Source of the DNA: JAWLCQ01 sp041687095
GTDB taxonomy: Bacteria; Planctomycetota; Phycisphaerae; SM23-33
Assembly (NCBI GenBank): GCA_041687095.1
Contig: JAWLCQ010000039.1
Span: 1 to 33,695, forward strand
Length of the DNA: 33,695 nt
Direction of reading: 5' to 3'
This document shows, one piece after another, positions 1 through 8,114 of this stretch. Made by a program: the position numbers and the translations under genes. Numbering within the stretch: the stretch's first letter is position 1; the number at the start of each line of letters is the position of its first letter. Below the pieces are notes generated by a model. It had not been told where the DNA came from and made no database searches. It worked only from the letters and a program-made list of their open reading frames with translations.

Positions 1-2107
1 GGCCGGAGGGGGGGGGGGCGTTGCGGCGGGCGGGGGCCCCGCCCGCGCCGCCGTTGCCCGCCCCGCCCCCGGACTCCCCGCCCGCGCTGCCGCTGGGCCC
101 GCCCCCGCCCTGCCCGCTCCCGCTGGAGGTGGGCTGCGAGGCCTGGCCCGAACCGCCGCGGCGCTTGCGCCCGCGCCGCCGCCGGGTGCCGCGAGGCTTC
201 TGCTCCTCGCTGCCGCCCTCCCCGCCCGCCGCAGCGGCCGGGGCGTCCCCCGCACCGCCGGCGGCGCTGTCGGCGTCCCCGTCGGGCGTGTCTGCGCTCA
301 TCGGTGCGCCCGCGTCGTCCTGCTCGTCGTCGTCGGGGCCCTCGGGGCCGCCTTCGGCGCCCCGGGCGGCCGCTTCGGCCATGGCGACGTCCACCAGCTT
401 CTGCCGCGTCCCGCTGTCCCGCGCCGGCCGCCGCGGCGGGGGCGCCGGGCGCTCCTCCCCAATCGCCGGGGGCGGGCAGTTCCGCTCCACGATGTCCTCG
501 TTGGCCACCACCGCCTCATTGCCGTCCCGCAGCAGCAGGCGGACGAGCTGCGTGATGATCTGCGCGTCGATGACCTTGCCCATGAGGTCGGCCGTACGGA
601 CCCACGTGTTCCGCCGGGGCAGGAGCTTGCGGAGGTCCTCGTACGTCTCGTCCTCGTAGCGGAGGCAGCACATCAGCCGCCCGCACCGCCCGGAGATCTT
701 GGACGGGTCGAGGGTGGCCTTCTGCGTCTTGGCCATCCGCATGGAGACGGGGCGGAGGTCCTTGAGGTACTGCTGGCAGCAGACGCGCTGCCCGCAGCGC
801 TCGTAGTCGGCGACGAGGCGGGCCTCGTCCCGCGCCCCGACCTGGCGCATCTCGATCCGCGTACGGTACTGCGACGCCAACTGGCGCACCAGCAGCCGGA
901 AGTCCACGCGGTTGTCGGCGGTGAAGTAGAAGATGATCCGCTCGCCCCCCAGCAGGTGCTCCGCCGTCACCAGGCGCATGGAGAGGTTCATCTCGCGGAT
1001 GGTGCGGCGGCAGAAGACGGACTCCTCCTTGGCGGAGGCGTCGAGGTGGCGCTGGTCGATCACGTCCTGGGGGTTGGCGAGGCGGAGGACCCGCCCGCCG
1101 CGGCGGAGGGGGTAGTCGGGGCCGCTGGCGTCGATGAAGGAGCGCATCTGGTCGGGGGTGATGCACATGCACCCGGACTCCTCGCGGACGCGGCAGAGCA
1201 CCTCGCCCAGCTCGACGCCTCGCTCCGTCCGCACGACGACGTGCGATCCGCAGCGGGGGAGCGGGTCGATGTTGCAGCGGAACTCCCCGATGTACCGCAT
1301 CGCCCCGTAGCGGACGACGATGGACGGGGGGCGCTGGCGGGTTTCGGGGGGCGGGGAGGCGGCGTCGGATCCGGGGAGGGCGGAGGCGTCATCGACCACG
1401 ACCGGCTCGGCGTCGCCGGGGGCGAAGACCGCGACCTGCGAGTCGCCCTCGTCCTCGGCCGCCACGGCCGCCAGGGCGGCGGGGTCCTTCATCGGCCCGT
1501 CGTCGATTCCGTCCTCGTCGGCGGCGGGGAGGCCCAGGGCAGCTCGGGGAAAGGCGTCCTCGTCCTCGGGCCCGACGTTGTCGTACTCGTCCGCGGCGGG
1601 GCCGCCGTCGTCCTCCACGTCTCCCTCCGAGTCGTCGGACGCGTCCTCATCGGGGTCGTCGGGGAGGTCCTCGTCCTCGGAATCGTCCGAGTCGGCGGCG
1701 TCCTCGGAATCCTCCGAGTCCTCGGCGTCGTCCGGGTCCTCGGAGCGGTCGTCGTTCTCGGCGCGGGGGTCATCCCCTTCGTCGTCGTACTCCGCGTCGT
1801 CGATATCCTCCTCTCCGTCGCCCTCCCCGGCCGCCTCCTCGCCCTGGGGTTCCGCGGGCGCGTCGGTGGGGTCGTTGGGGACGTGAGGGGGGTCGGCGTG
1901 GGGGGCGTCGGGGGAAGATCGCATGGCGTCACCGACGTAAGCGGCGGTGTGCGAGGGGCTTGCGGAACCCGAGCCCTGGGGCGTGAGCGGTTCCGCCTGC
2001 GCCTGGGGGTCGGGGGAGGTCTCGGGAAGCGTCGAATGGGGTTCGTCGCCGCCGCCCAAATCCGGCGCAGCGGGACCGCTGCCTGCCGGCGGGGTCAGGT
2101 CTGACAT
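1..2107 (-). CDS. ricT: PSP1 / RicT-family protein with long acidic N-terminal tail (3' end off the window)
   Basis: The frame is open from an ATG at 2107 to the left edge (702 codons, no stop), so the C-terminus is missing. A GGAG lies 6 nt upstream of the ATG; an in-frame ATG at 2167 exists but has no ribosome binding site. Residues about 1-255 are low-complexity and mostly acidic (long Asp/Glu/Ser runs). The PSP1 core follows (about 258-545) with the diagnostic cysteine motifs CGQRVCCQQYLKDLRP and SGRCGRLMCCLRYED. After it comes a Pro/Gly/Arg-rich tail with basic RRRRGRKRR clusters. In Bacillus, RicT (YaaT) forms an Fe-S-containing complex with RicA/RicF that affects RNA processing by RNase Y; PSP1 proteins elsewhere are poorly understood. 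The family call is firm; the exact role is inferred. A 7-bp hairpin (2168-2188) sits in the leader. Confidence 0.9.
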   Translation of the reverse strand, partial: MSDLTPPAGSGPAAPDLGGGDEPHSTLPETSPDPQAQAEPLTPQGSGSASPSHTAAYVGDAMRSSPDAPHADPPHVPNDPTDAPAEPQGEEAAGEGDGEEDIDDAEYDDEGDDPRAENDDRSEDPDDAEDSEDSEDAADSDDSEDEDLPDDPDEDASDDSEGDVEDDGGPAADEYDNVGPEDEDAFPRAALGLPAADEDGIDDGPMKDPAALAAVAAEDEGDSQVAVFAPGDAEPVVVDDASALPGSDAASPPPETRQRPPSIVVRYGAMRYIGEFRCNIDPLPRCGSHVVVRTERGVELGEVLCRVREESGCMCITPDQMRSFIDASGPDYPLRRGGRVLRLANPQDVIDQRHLDASAKEESVFCRRTIREMNLSMRLVTAEHLLGGERIIFYFTADNRVDFRLLVRQLASQYRTRIEMRQVGARDEARLVADYERCGQRVCCQQYLKDLRPVSMRMAKTQKATLDPSKISGRCGRLMCCLRYEDETYEDLRKLLPRRNTWVRTADLMGKVIDAQIITQLVRLLLRDGNEAVVANEDIVERNCPPPAIGEERPAPPPRRPARDSGTRQKLVDVAMAEAAARGAEGGPEGPDDDEQDDAGAPMSADTPDGDADSAAGGAGDAPAAAAGGEGGSEEQKPRGTRRRRGRKRRGGSGQASQPTSSGSGQGGGGPSGSAGGESGGGAGNGGAGGAPARRNAPPPSG

Positions 2108-2284
2108 GCCGTACTCCGATACGAATTCAAACCGCGGCGGCCCGCGGGCAACTGCTGTTTTTAACATCTCCCGGCCCGTCACCGGGAGGTCCACACGCTC
2201 GGCTCATCCCGCCCGCTGGCGGAAGGCCCCCCACCGCCCGGGCCCGGAAGGACAAAGGGGCGGTTGCGCGGTCTTGCAGTGGCG

Positions 2285-2290
2285 ATTATA
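2285..2290 (-). promoter_or_regulatory. Candidate -10 box for ricT
   Basis: Minus strand reads TATAAT. No convincing -35 is seen 16-18 nt upstream. It implies a leader of about 170 nt before the start at 2107. It is also the only AT-rich hexamer in the tspO-ricT gap. Confidence 0.4.
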
Positions 2291-2336
2291 CACCGCCCCG
2301 CCCGGCAGCGTAGGGGTTTTTCCGGCGAGGGGCCGG

Positions 2337-2819
2337 TCAGTTGAGGGCGACGATGGCGATGTTGAGGTAGGCGGCGAAGGTGGTCCAGACGAGGTAGGGC
2401 AGCAGGAGGACGCCCGCGGCGATCGAGACGCGGAAGAACAGCACCGTCGTCGCCACCAGCGCCACCCAGAGGGCGGCGAGGTCCACGAGGGCGGCCGTGG
2501 GGTTGTGCAGACCAAAGAACAGCGGCGACCAGGCGACATTCAGGGCGAGTTGGACAAAGAAGAGCGTCAGGGCCGGAAGCGTCCCGCGGCACGGGTAGTG
2601 GCGCCACACCAGCCATGCCGCCACGCCCATGAGGACGTAGAGCGTCGTCCACACCGGGCCGAAGACCCACGACGGGGGCGTCAGGGGCGGACGCTCCAGG
2701 GCCGCGTACCACTCCCCGCCCCCCATCTCCCCCGAGAGCACGGCCCCCAGCCCCCCGGCGGCGAGGCACCCCAGGACGAAGGCGGCCAGGGCGAGCACCG
2801 ATCTGCCACGTGTGGTCAT
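2337..2819 (-). CDS. tspO: TspO/MBR family tryptophan-rich sensory protein
   Basis: 160-residue integral membrane protein with about five hydrophobic helices, the usual TspO size. Hallmarks are the PPSWVFGPVWTTLYVLMG segment (about residues 48-65) and the later LNVAWSPLFFGLHNP segment. TspO proteins bind porphyrins and sterol-like lipids in the membrane and have been linked to tetrapyrrole and carotenoid regulation and oxidative stress. The ATG at 2819 overlaps the TGA of dxs in an ATGA, so translation is very likely coupled. Position after ispA and dxs suggests expression with isoprenoid precursor synthesis. The family is certain; the ligand is unknown. Confidence 0.95.
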   Translation of the reverse strand: MTTRGRSVLALAAFVLGCLAAGGLGAVLSGEMGGGEWYAALERPPLTPPSWVFGPVWTTLYVLMGVAAWLVWRHYPCRGTLPALTLFFVQLALNVAWSPLFFGLHNPTAALVDLAALWVALVATTVLFFRVSIAAGVLLLPYLVWTTFAAYLNIAIVALN

Positions 2820-4822
2820 GTCCGTATTGTAGGCGGGCGAGGGACGTTGCGGGGGGAGTTCCTGGCCGCGAGGGGCGCGGGGTCCCGGGCGACGGCGCCC
2901 GCCCCGGGCAGGGCGCACGCGCCGTTCACCCCCGGGAGGGCATTGCCGTAGCGGATCATGTCCTTCATCGCCGCCGCGAAGTGCGTGGCGTCCAGGCCCA
3001 CCTCGGTGAGCTGCTCCTCGCGGGAGGCGTGGGCGATGAAGCGGTCGGGCAGGCCCAGCAGGCGAACGTTCGACGCGTCGAGCCCGCGGGCGGCGGCGAG
3101 TTCCAGGACGGCCGACCCGAACCCCCCGGCGATGGCGTGCTCCTCGCAGACGACGACGGGTTTCCCGCCGCGGAGGGCGGCGGAGATGCGGGCGGCGTCG
3201 AGGGGCTTGGCGAAGCGGGCGTTGATGACGGTGATCTCCAGCCCGTCCTCCTCGTGGAGGATGGCGGCGGCGCGGAGGGCGGTGTCGGTGAGCGGGCCGT
3301 AGCACAGGAACGTCCCGTCGCGGCCCTCGCGGACGACGCGGGCGATTCCGGGCTCGAAGGGCGGGCAGGGGGTCCCCAGCGGGTCGGGCACCTCGTCGCG
3401 CGGGTAGCGGATCGCCGATGGCCCGTCCAGCGCCAGCGCCAGGTCCATCGCCGCCCGCAGCTCCTCCGCGTCCGCGGGGGCCATGAGCGTCATGCCCGGC
3501 AGGCCGCGCAGGAAGGCGATGTCGAGCGCCCCGTGGTGGACCGCCCCGTCCGAGCCCACCAGCCCCGCGCGGTCCATGCACAGGATGACGGGCAGGTTCT
3601 GCAGGGCGACCTCGTGGAAGGCCTGGTCAAACGCCCGCTGCATGAAGGTGGAGTAGATGGCGACGACGGGGCGCAGGCCGGTCCGGGCGAGCCCGGCGGC
3701 CATGGCGACGGCGTGGGACTCGCTGATGCCCACGTCGAGGCAGCGCTGGGGGAAGTGCTCGCGGAACTGGACGAGCCCCGTCCCGTCGGGCATGGCGGCG
3801 GTGAGGGCGACGACGCGCTCGTCGCGGCGGGCGAGGTCGACGAGGGCGTCGGCGAAGGCGGCGGTCCAGGAGGGGCGGGCGGGCTTGGCGAAGACGGCCC
3901 GCCCGTCGCGGACGGTGTACGCCGAGGGCGAGTGGAAGCGGCAGGGGTCCTCGAGGGCGTACTGGCGGCCGCGGCCCTTCTCGGTATGCACGTGCAGCAG
4001 GGCGGGCTGGGAGAGGGCGGCGAGGCGGCGGAACTCGGTGATGAGGGCGGGCAGGTCGTGCCCGTCGATGGGCCCGTAGTACTGGAAGCCCAGGGCCTCG
4101 AAGATGCTCCCGCCGTGGATCGTCGTCTTCAGCCCATCCTTGATGTGCCGCAGCGCGTCGGAGATCTCCTCGCCCATGGGCAGGTGGTGCAGGAGGTTTT
4201 CGGTGGAGGCCTTGATGTCCTTGTAGGTGCGGGAGACGCGGACGCGGTCCAGCGCGCGGGCGAGGGCCCCGCGGGTCTCGTCGATCGCCATCGTGTTGTC
4301 GTTGAGCACGACGAGGAACTGGCGGTCCAGCAGCGAGATGTTGTTGAGCCCCTCGACGCTGAGCCCGTTGAAGATACTCGCGTCCCCGACGACGGCGACG
4401 ACGCGGTTGTCCCGCCGCGCCGCCTGGTCCGCCCACGCCATCCCCAACGCCGTCGAGACGGCCGCCCCGGCGTGCCCCGTGTAGAACAGGTCGTAGGGGC
4501 TCTCGGCGGGGGAGGGGAACCCGCTGAGCCCGTCGCGCTGGCGGAGCGTGTCGAACCGCTCCCCGCGCCCCGTCAGGAGCTTGTGCGGGTAGCACTGGTG
4601 CCCGACGTCCCACACGATCCGGTCGCTGGTGAAGTCGAAGACGTAGTGCAGGGCGATGGTCAGCTCGGCGACACCGAGGTTGCTCGCCAGGTGCCCGCCC
4701 CGCCGCGAAACCACCTCCACGATCCGCTCGCGGAGTTCGTCGGCGAGCTGCTTCAGCTCGGGCATGCTCAACCGCCGCAACTGGTGCGGGGTCGTGATTC
4801 GGTCCAGGAGTCGTTCGCTCAT
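2816..4822 (-). CDS. dxs: 1-deoxy-D-xylulose-5-phosphate synthase
   Basis: 668 residues (E. coli about 620). It condenses pyruvate and glyceraldehyde-3-phosphate to DXP, the first step of the MEP isoprenoid pathway, and feeds thiamine/pyridoxal synthesis. Seen: GGHLASNLGVAELTIALH (42-59), WDVGHQCYPHKLLTGR (71-86), thiamine-Mg motif GDAS at 146-149 with LNDN at 173-176, and CMDRAGLVGSDGAVHHG in the pyrimidine domain. The usual GDG is GDA here, a variant I associate with planctomycete DXS; the catalytic Glu is in an ESHAV context rather than EQHAV. About 45 extra residues follow the transketolase C-domain. There is no clear Shine-Dalgarno at 4822, and the 177-nt gap to ispA holds no gene. Confidence 0.97.
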   Translation of the reverse strand: MSERLLDRITTPHQLRRLSMPELKQLADELRERIVEVVSRRGGHLASNLGVAELTIALHYVFDFTSDRIVWDVGHQCYPHKLLTGRGERFDTLRQRDGLSGFPSPAESPYDLFYTGHAGAAVSTALGMAWADQAARRDNRVVAVVGDASIFNGLSVEGLNNISLLDRQFLVVLNDNTMAIDETRGALARALDRVRVSRTYKDIKASTENLLHHLPMGEEISDALRHIKDGLKTTIHGGSIFEALGFQYYGPIDGHDLPALITEFRRLAALSQPALLHVHTEKGRGRQYALEDPCRFHSPSAYTVRDGRAVFAKPARPSWTAAFADALVDLARRDERVVALTAAMPDGTGLVQFREHFPQRCLDVGISESHAVAMAAGLARTGLRPVVAIYSTFMQRAFDQAFHEVALQNLPVILCMDRAGLVGSDGAVHHGALDIAFLRGLPGMTLMAPADAEELRAAMDLALALDGPSAIRYPRDEVPDPLGTPCPPFEPGIARVVREGRDGTFLCYGPLTDTALRAAAILHEEDGLEITVINARFAKPLDAARISAALRGGKPVVVCEEHAIAGGFGSAVLELAAARGLDASNVRLLGLPDRFIAHASREEQLTEVGLDATHFAAAMKDMIRYGNALPGVNGACALPGAGAVARDPAPLAARNSPRNVPRPPTIRT

Positions 4823-4999
4823 GCGGGTACTTCGTTCTTTCCGTCAGGGATTCGGCGGGGCGGGGGAGCCTCGACGACGCCACCGCCCGCGGGCGCCACG
4901 CGTCGTGCCGCCTGCAGGGGCCGCGTCCCACCCCCCAAACCGCCAACCACATGCGGATTGAGAGGGGCGCCCGGTCCAGCCGATCTGCTCAAAGGGTCA

Positions 5000-5896
5000 T
5001 TATCGGGTTCGTTCCGTCAAGGACTCCGCAAGACGGCGGAGCGCCAGGGCACGGTCCCCCAGCGGGGCCAGGGCACGGATCGCCCCGTCCGTCAGCTCGC
5101 GGGCCAACTCCCGCGCGCGGGGCAATCCGACGATCGCCACGTGCGTTCGCTTGCCCGCGGCCGCGTCCTTGCCCGTGGCCTTGCCCACCTCGTCGGGGGA
5201 CCCGGTGGCGTCGAGCAGGTCGTCGACGAGCTGGAACGCCAGGCCCAGGTGGAGGCCATAGGTACTTACGGCCGCGAGGGCGTGGGGTTCGGCGGCGGCG
5301 GCGAGGGCCCCGAGGCGGGCGGCGGCGCGGAGGAGGGCGGCGGTCTTGCGGGCGTGGATGTAGTCCAGGCCCGCCAGGCCCGCGGGGATGGGGCACAGGT
5401 CCATGTCGGCGACCTGGCCTGCGACCATGCCGCTGCACCCGCCCGCGTGGGCGAGTTCGGCGACGAGGGCCCCGGCGACGGGGCGGTCGAGTTCGCCCAG
5501 CACCCCGAAGGCGCGGGTCAGCAGGGCGTCCCCGGCGAGGATGGCCATGGCCTGCCCGTACCGCACGTGGGCCGTGGGCTTGCCGCGGCGGACGGCGTCG
5601 TCGTCCATCGCGGGCAGGTCGTCATGCACGAGGGAGTACGCGTGGACGAGTTCGATGGCGACGGCGGCGCGGCGGATGGCCTCGTCCGTGCGGTCGCCGC
5701 CGCACGCCTCCCCCGCCAGGACCACCAGGCCCGGGCGCAACCGCTTCCCCCCGCCCAGCACGCAGTAGCGCATGGCGTCGGCGAGGGGGGCGGGGGTGTC
5801 GGGCTCGACGATCCAGCGCTCGAGGTCCGCCTCCACGCGCTCGGCGAGCCGGGCCAGCATCTCCCCCACCGGTTGGACACGCACATCGTTGGTCAT
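5000..5896 (-). CDS. ispA: Polyprenyl (farnesyl/geranylgeranyl) diphosphate synthase
   Basis: About 298 residues, typical for short-chain trans-prenyltransferases that elongate DMAPP with IPP in the cytosol. GGGKRLRPGLVVLAGEA starts the catalytic core. The first aspartate motif DDLPAMDDD and the second motif LVDDLLDATG are intact, as is the Lys of YIHARKTAALL. Chain length cannot be read reliably; residues before the first motif (HAYSLVHDD) fit a C15/C20 enzyme. I prefer the ATG at 5896 over an in-frame GTG at 5908 because GGAG lies 11 nt before the ATG but directly abuts the GTG. First gene of the ispA-dxs-tspO operon, transcribed away from the carboxypeptidase gene. Confidence 0.95.
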   Translation of the reverse strand: MTNDVRVQPVGEMLARLAERVEADLERWIVEPDTPAPLADAMRYCVLGGGKRLRPGLVVLAGEACGGDRTDEAIRRAAVAIELVHAYSLVHDDLPAMDDDAVRRGKPTAHVRYGQAMAILAGDALLTRAFGVLGELDRPVAGALVAELAHAGGCSGMVAGQVADMDLCPIPAGLAGLDYIHARKTAALLRAAARLGALAAAAEPHALAAVSTYGLHLGLAFQLVDDLLDATGSPDEVGKATGKDAAAGKRTHVAIVGLPRARELARELTDGAIRALAPLGDRALALRRLAESLTERTR

Positions 5897-5962
5897 GGTC
5901 TCGCTCACTCCGGCACAGGCGCCCGCGCGCCGCGCGCAGACGCCCCCACACCGGAATGTGCG

Positions 5963-5968
5963 ATTATA
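5963..5968 (-). promoter_or_regulatory. Candidate -10 box of the ispA-dxs-tspO operon
   Basis: Minus strand reads TATAAT in a small AT-rich island of an otherwise GC-rich gap, about 65 nt before the ispA start. The -35 region is weak (GTGCGC at 17 nt). Confidence 0.5.
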
Positions 5969-6047
5969 ACGAAAACGCCCCCTCGGCGCACAGGGCGAAT
6001 CGGCGTGAGGTTCCTTCGCGGGCCATCGAGGGCGGACGTGGGAACCC

Positions 6048-6053
6048 TATAAC
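6048..6053 (+). promoter_or_regulatory. Candidate -10 box of the S10 peptidase gene
   Basis: TATAAC 27 nt before the ATG at 6081. No good -35. An inverted pair GGTTCC (6009-6014) / GGAACC (6041-6046) lies just upstream and could be an operator, but short repeats like this can be chance. Confidence 0.35.
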
Positions 6054-6080
6054 TCTGTGACCTCTCCGGAAAGGACGAGC

Positions 6081-7652
6081 ATGGCAATGCGAACGAGACC
6101 GGCGGGCGGATGGCGGGCGCGGGCGATGCTGTTGACGCTGCTGGCGGCGGCCGGGCCGCTTTGCGCCCAGGAGCCGCCCAGCGCCCCTCCCAATGCCCCG
6201 CAGCCCACCACGGCGGCCCGGGAGGCGGTGGCGGCGGCCCCGGAGGCAACGGGCCTCCTTGAGTCCGTCGTCACCCGTCACACGCTGAAGTTGCCCGACG
6301 GGGACCTGCAGTACACCGCCACCGCCGGGTTCCTCCCGATCACCGGGGACGACGACGCCCCGCTGGCGAACCTCTTCTACGTCGCCTACACCCTCGACGG
6401 TGCCGGGCCCGAGCGGCCCATCACCTTCGCCTTCAACGGCGGGCCGGGGGCGGCGTCGCTGTGGCTGCATCTGGGCATGCTGGGGCCCTGGCGGCTGGTG
6501 CTGCCCGACGCGGGCACGACCCTGCCCAAGCGCATCGAACTCGTCCCTAACGACGCCACCTGGCTGCCCTTCACCGACCTGGTCTTCATCGACCCCGTCG
6601 GGACCGGCTACTCCCGCCCCGCCGAGGGCGTCGAGATGAAGCGGTTCCACGGCGTGGAGGGCGATGTCGAATCCGTGGGCCGGTTCATCCGCCAGTACGT
6701 TTCCCGCCACGGGCGGTGGGCCTCCCCGCGGTTCCTCGCGGGCGAGAGCTACGGGGCCACCCGGGCGTGCGCGCTGGCGCCGCACCTGGCGGACGCGTAC
6801 GGGATGGACCTCGACGGACTCGTGCTGGTCTCGGGGGCGCTGGACTTCCAGACCTTCCGCTTCACCGAGAGCAACGACCTGGCGTGCGTGCTGTACGTCC
6901 CGACGTACGCGGCCGTCGCGTGGTACCACAAGCGCCTCGGGGGCGAGTTGCAGGAGGACCTGCCCCGCACGCTGCGGCTCGCCGAGCGCTGGGCGCACGA
7001 GGAGTACGCCCCGGCGTTGGCGAAGGGCGACGCGCTGGAGGAGGAGGAGCGGCGGCGGATCGCGGGGACGCTGGCGGAGTTCACCGGCCTGTCGCCCGAG
7101 TATCTCCTGCGGGCGAACCTGCGGGTGGCGCACTGGGAGTTCGCCAAGGAGCTGCTCCGCGACCGCGGGCGGATCGTGGGCATCCTCGACGGACGGGTGG
7201 TGGGCTTCCCCCGCGAGCCCCAGGCGGGATCGATCGCGTACGATCCGGCCCTGTACATGGTGGTGGGGCCCTTCGCGTCGGCGGTGCAGGAGTACCTGCG
7301 GACGCAGTTGGGCGTGCGGACCGACCGCCGCTACGAGCCGCTCTCCGGGCAGGCCAACCGCACCTGGGAATGGGGCTCGTCGCGCGAGGGGTTCCTGAGC
7401 GTGATCCCCCGACTGAAGGGGGCGATGGTCAAGAACCCCCACCTTCGCGTGCTGGCGATGGAGGGGCTGTTCGACGTCACGACGGGCTACTACACGCAGA
7501 CGTACGCGCTGCGGCACCTGCACCTGCCGCCGGAACTGCGGGAGAACGTCGTCATCGAGCACTACCCCAGCGGGCACCAGATCTACAACGACCTCCCCTC
7601 CCTCCGCCGCGCCACCGCCGACGCCCGCCGCTTCTACCAGCCCCCCGAGTAG
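6081..7652 (+). CDS. Exported S10-family serine carboxypeptidase-like protein
   Basis: 523 residues from the ATG at 6081, which has AAAGGA 5-8 nt upstream; an in-frame ATG at 6057 lacks this. The N-terminus has arginines, a hydrophobic stretch (16-28) and AQ-EP, a plausible signal peptidase I site, then a Pro/Ala linker to about residue 55. The alpha/beta-hydrolase fold shows the S10 motifs FNGGPGAASLWLH (118-130) and GESYGATR with nucleophile Ser223. Asp465 (EGLFDVTT) and His499 (YPSGHQIY) complete the triad. S10 enzymes trim C-terminal residues from peptides, usually at acidic pH. It is likely periplasmic or secreted. It stands alone between divergent ispA and convergent hydrogenase operons. 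Substrate unknown. Confidence 0.92.
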   Translation: MAMRTRPAGGWRARAMLLTLLAAAGPLCAQEPPSAPPNAPQPTTAAREAVAAAPEATGLLESVVTRHTLKLPDGDLQYTATAGFLPITGDDDAPLANLFYVAYTLDGAGPERPITFAFNGGPGAASLWLHLGMLGPWRLVLPDAGTTLPKRIELVPNDATWLPFTDLVFIDPVGTGYSRPAEGVEMKRFHGVEGDVESVGRFIRQYVSRHGRWASPRFLAGESYGATRACALAPHLADAYGMDLDGLVLVSGALDFQTFRFTESNDLACVLYVPTYAAVAWYHKRLGGELQEDLPRTLRLAERWAHEEYAPALAKGDALEEEERRRIAGTLAEFTGLSPEYLLRANLRVAHWEFAKELLRDRGRIVGILDGRVVGFPREPQAGSIAYDPALYMVVGPFASAVQEYLRTQLGVRTDRRYEPLSGQANRTWEWGSSREGFLSVIPRLKGAMVKNPHLRVLAMEGLFDVTTGYYTQTYALRHLHLPPELRENVVIEHYPSGHQIYNDLPSLRRATADARRFYQPPE

Positions 7653-7673
7653 CGGTTCCTCCCCCAAACCAAC

Positions 7674-7713
7674 AGCGCCCGCCCGGATCCGCGGGGCGGT
7701 CCGGGCGGGCGCT
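7674..7713. terminator. Strong palindrome between convergent transcripts
   Basis: Perfect 14-bp arms (AGCGCCCGCCCGGA at 7674-7687, complement at 7700-7713) around a 12-nt loop, located between the stops of the S10 peptidase (+) and the response regulator (-). No U-run follows on either strand, so it may act as a two-way barrier rather than a classic intrinsic terminator. Confidence 0.75.
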
Positions 7714-7739
7714 GCGGCGATTGGGGGTTCGCGCGGGGA

Positions 7740-8114
7740 CTACTTGAGCTTGGTCTTGAGGATGCTCAGCAGGCGGGTGTGGTCCAGGGGCTTCTGGAGC
7801 ACCCCGCTGAGACCGAGCTGCGAGTAGTCCATGGTCCGGTTCAGGTCGTCCCCGACCGAACTGAGCATGTAGATGGGGGCCTTGCAGCCCGCGGCCTTGA
7901 GGTCGCGGACGAGTTCGGTCCCGGCGTCGACCTCCTCCATCATCAGGTCGACGATGACGAAGTCGGGGGCGATCTGCTTGTAGGCCTTGAGGCCCTCCTC
8001 GGCGGAGTTGGCCCCGACCATCTCGTACCCGTTGGCCTCGAGGACCAGGCGGACGGATTCGAGGAAGTCCTGATCGTCGTCGGCGTAGAGGATCACGTGC
8101 TTTCCGTCTTTCAT
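7740..8114 (-). CDS. Single-domain (CheY-like) response regulator in the hydrogenase operon
   Basis: 124 residues, a lone receiver domain without output domain. The acidic pocket is D12-D13-D14, the phosphoacceptor is Asp56 (FVIVDLMME), the switch Ser is in YMLSSVG (83-87) and Lys108 is in LQKPLD. All key residues are intact, so it should be phosphorylatable. Its ATG overlaps the TGA of hoxW in an ATGA (8111-8114), so it is the last, translationally coupled gene of the hydrogenase operon. No histidine kinase is in the window. A receiver domain is not a known part of Hox enzymes. It could relay a redox or H2 signal to a partner elsewhere; this is inference. The family is certain. Confidence 0.93.
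   Translation of the reverse strand: MKDGKHVILYADDDQDFLESVRLVLEANGYEMVGANSAEEGLKAYKQIAPDFVIVDLMMEEVDAGTELVRDLKAAGCKAPIYMLSSVGDDLNRTMDYSQLGLSGVLQKPLDHTRLLSILKTKLK

Noticed and set aside
2168..2188. Terminator before ricT
   Set aside because: The 7-bp hairpin lacks a T-run on either strand and lies in the ricT leader; no gene ends there.
4833..5031. 22-nt similarity (18 matches) between the end of ispA and the region before dxs
   Set aside because: Too short and imperfect to separate from chance in GC-rich DNA; no structure around it.
2810..6052. A 1080-residue open frame on the plus strand
   Set aside because: Antisense to dxs and ispA, both with intact catalytic motifs; composition is that of a GC shadow.
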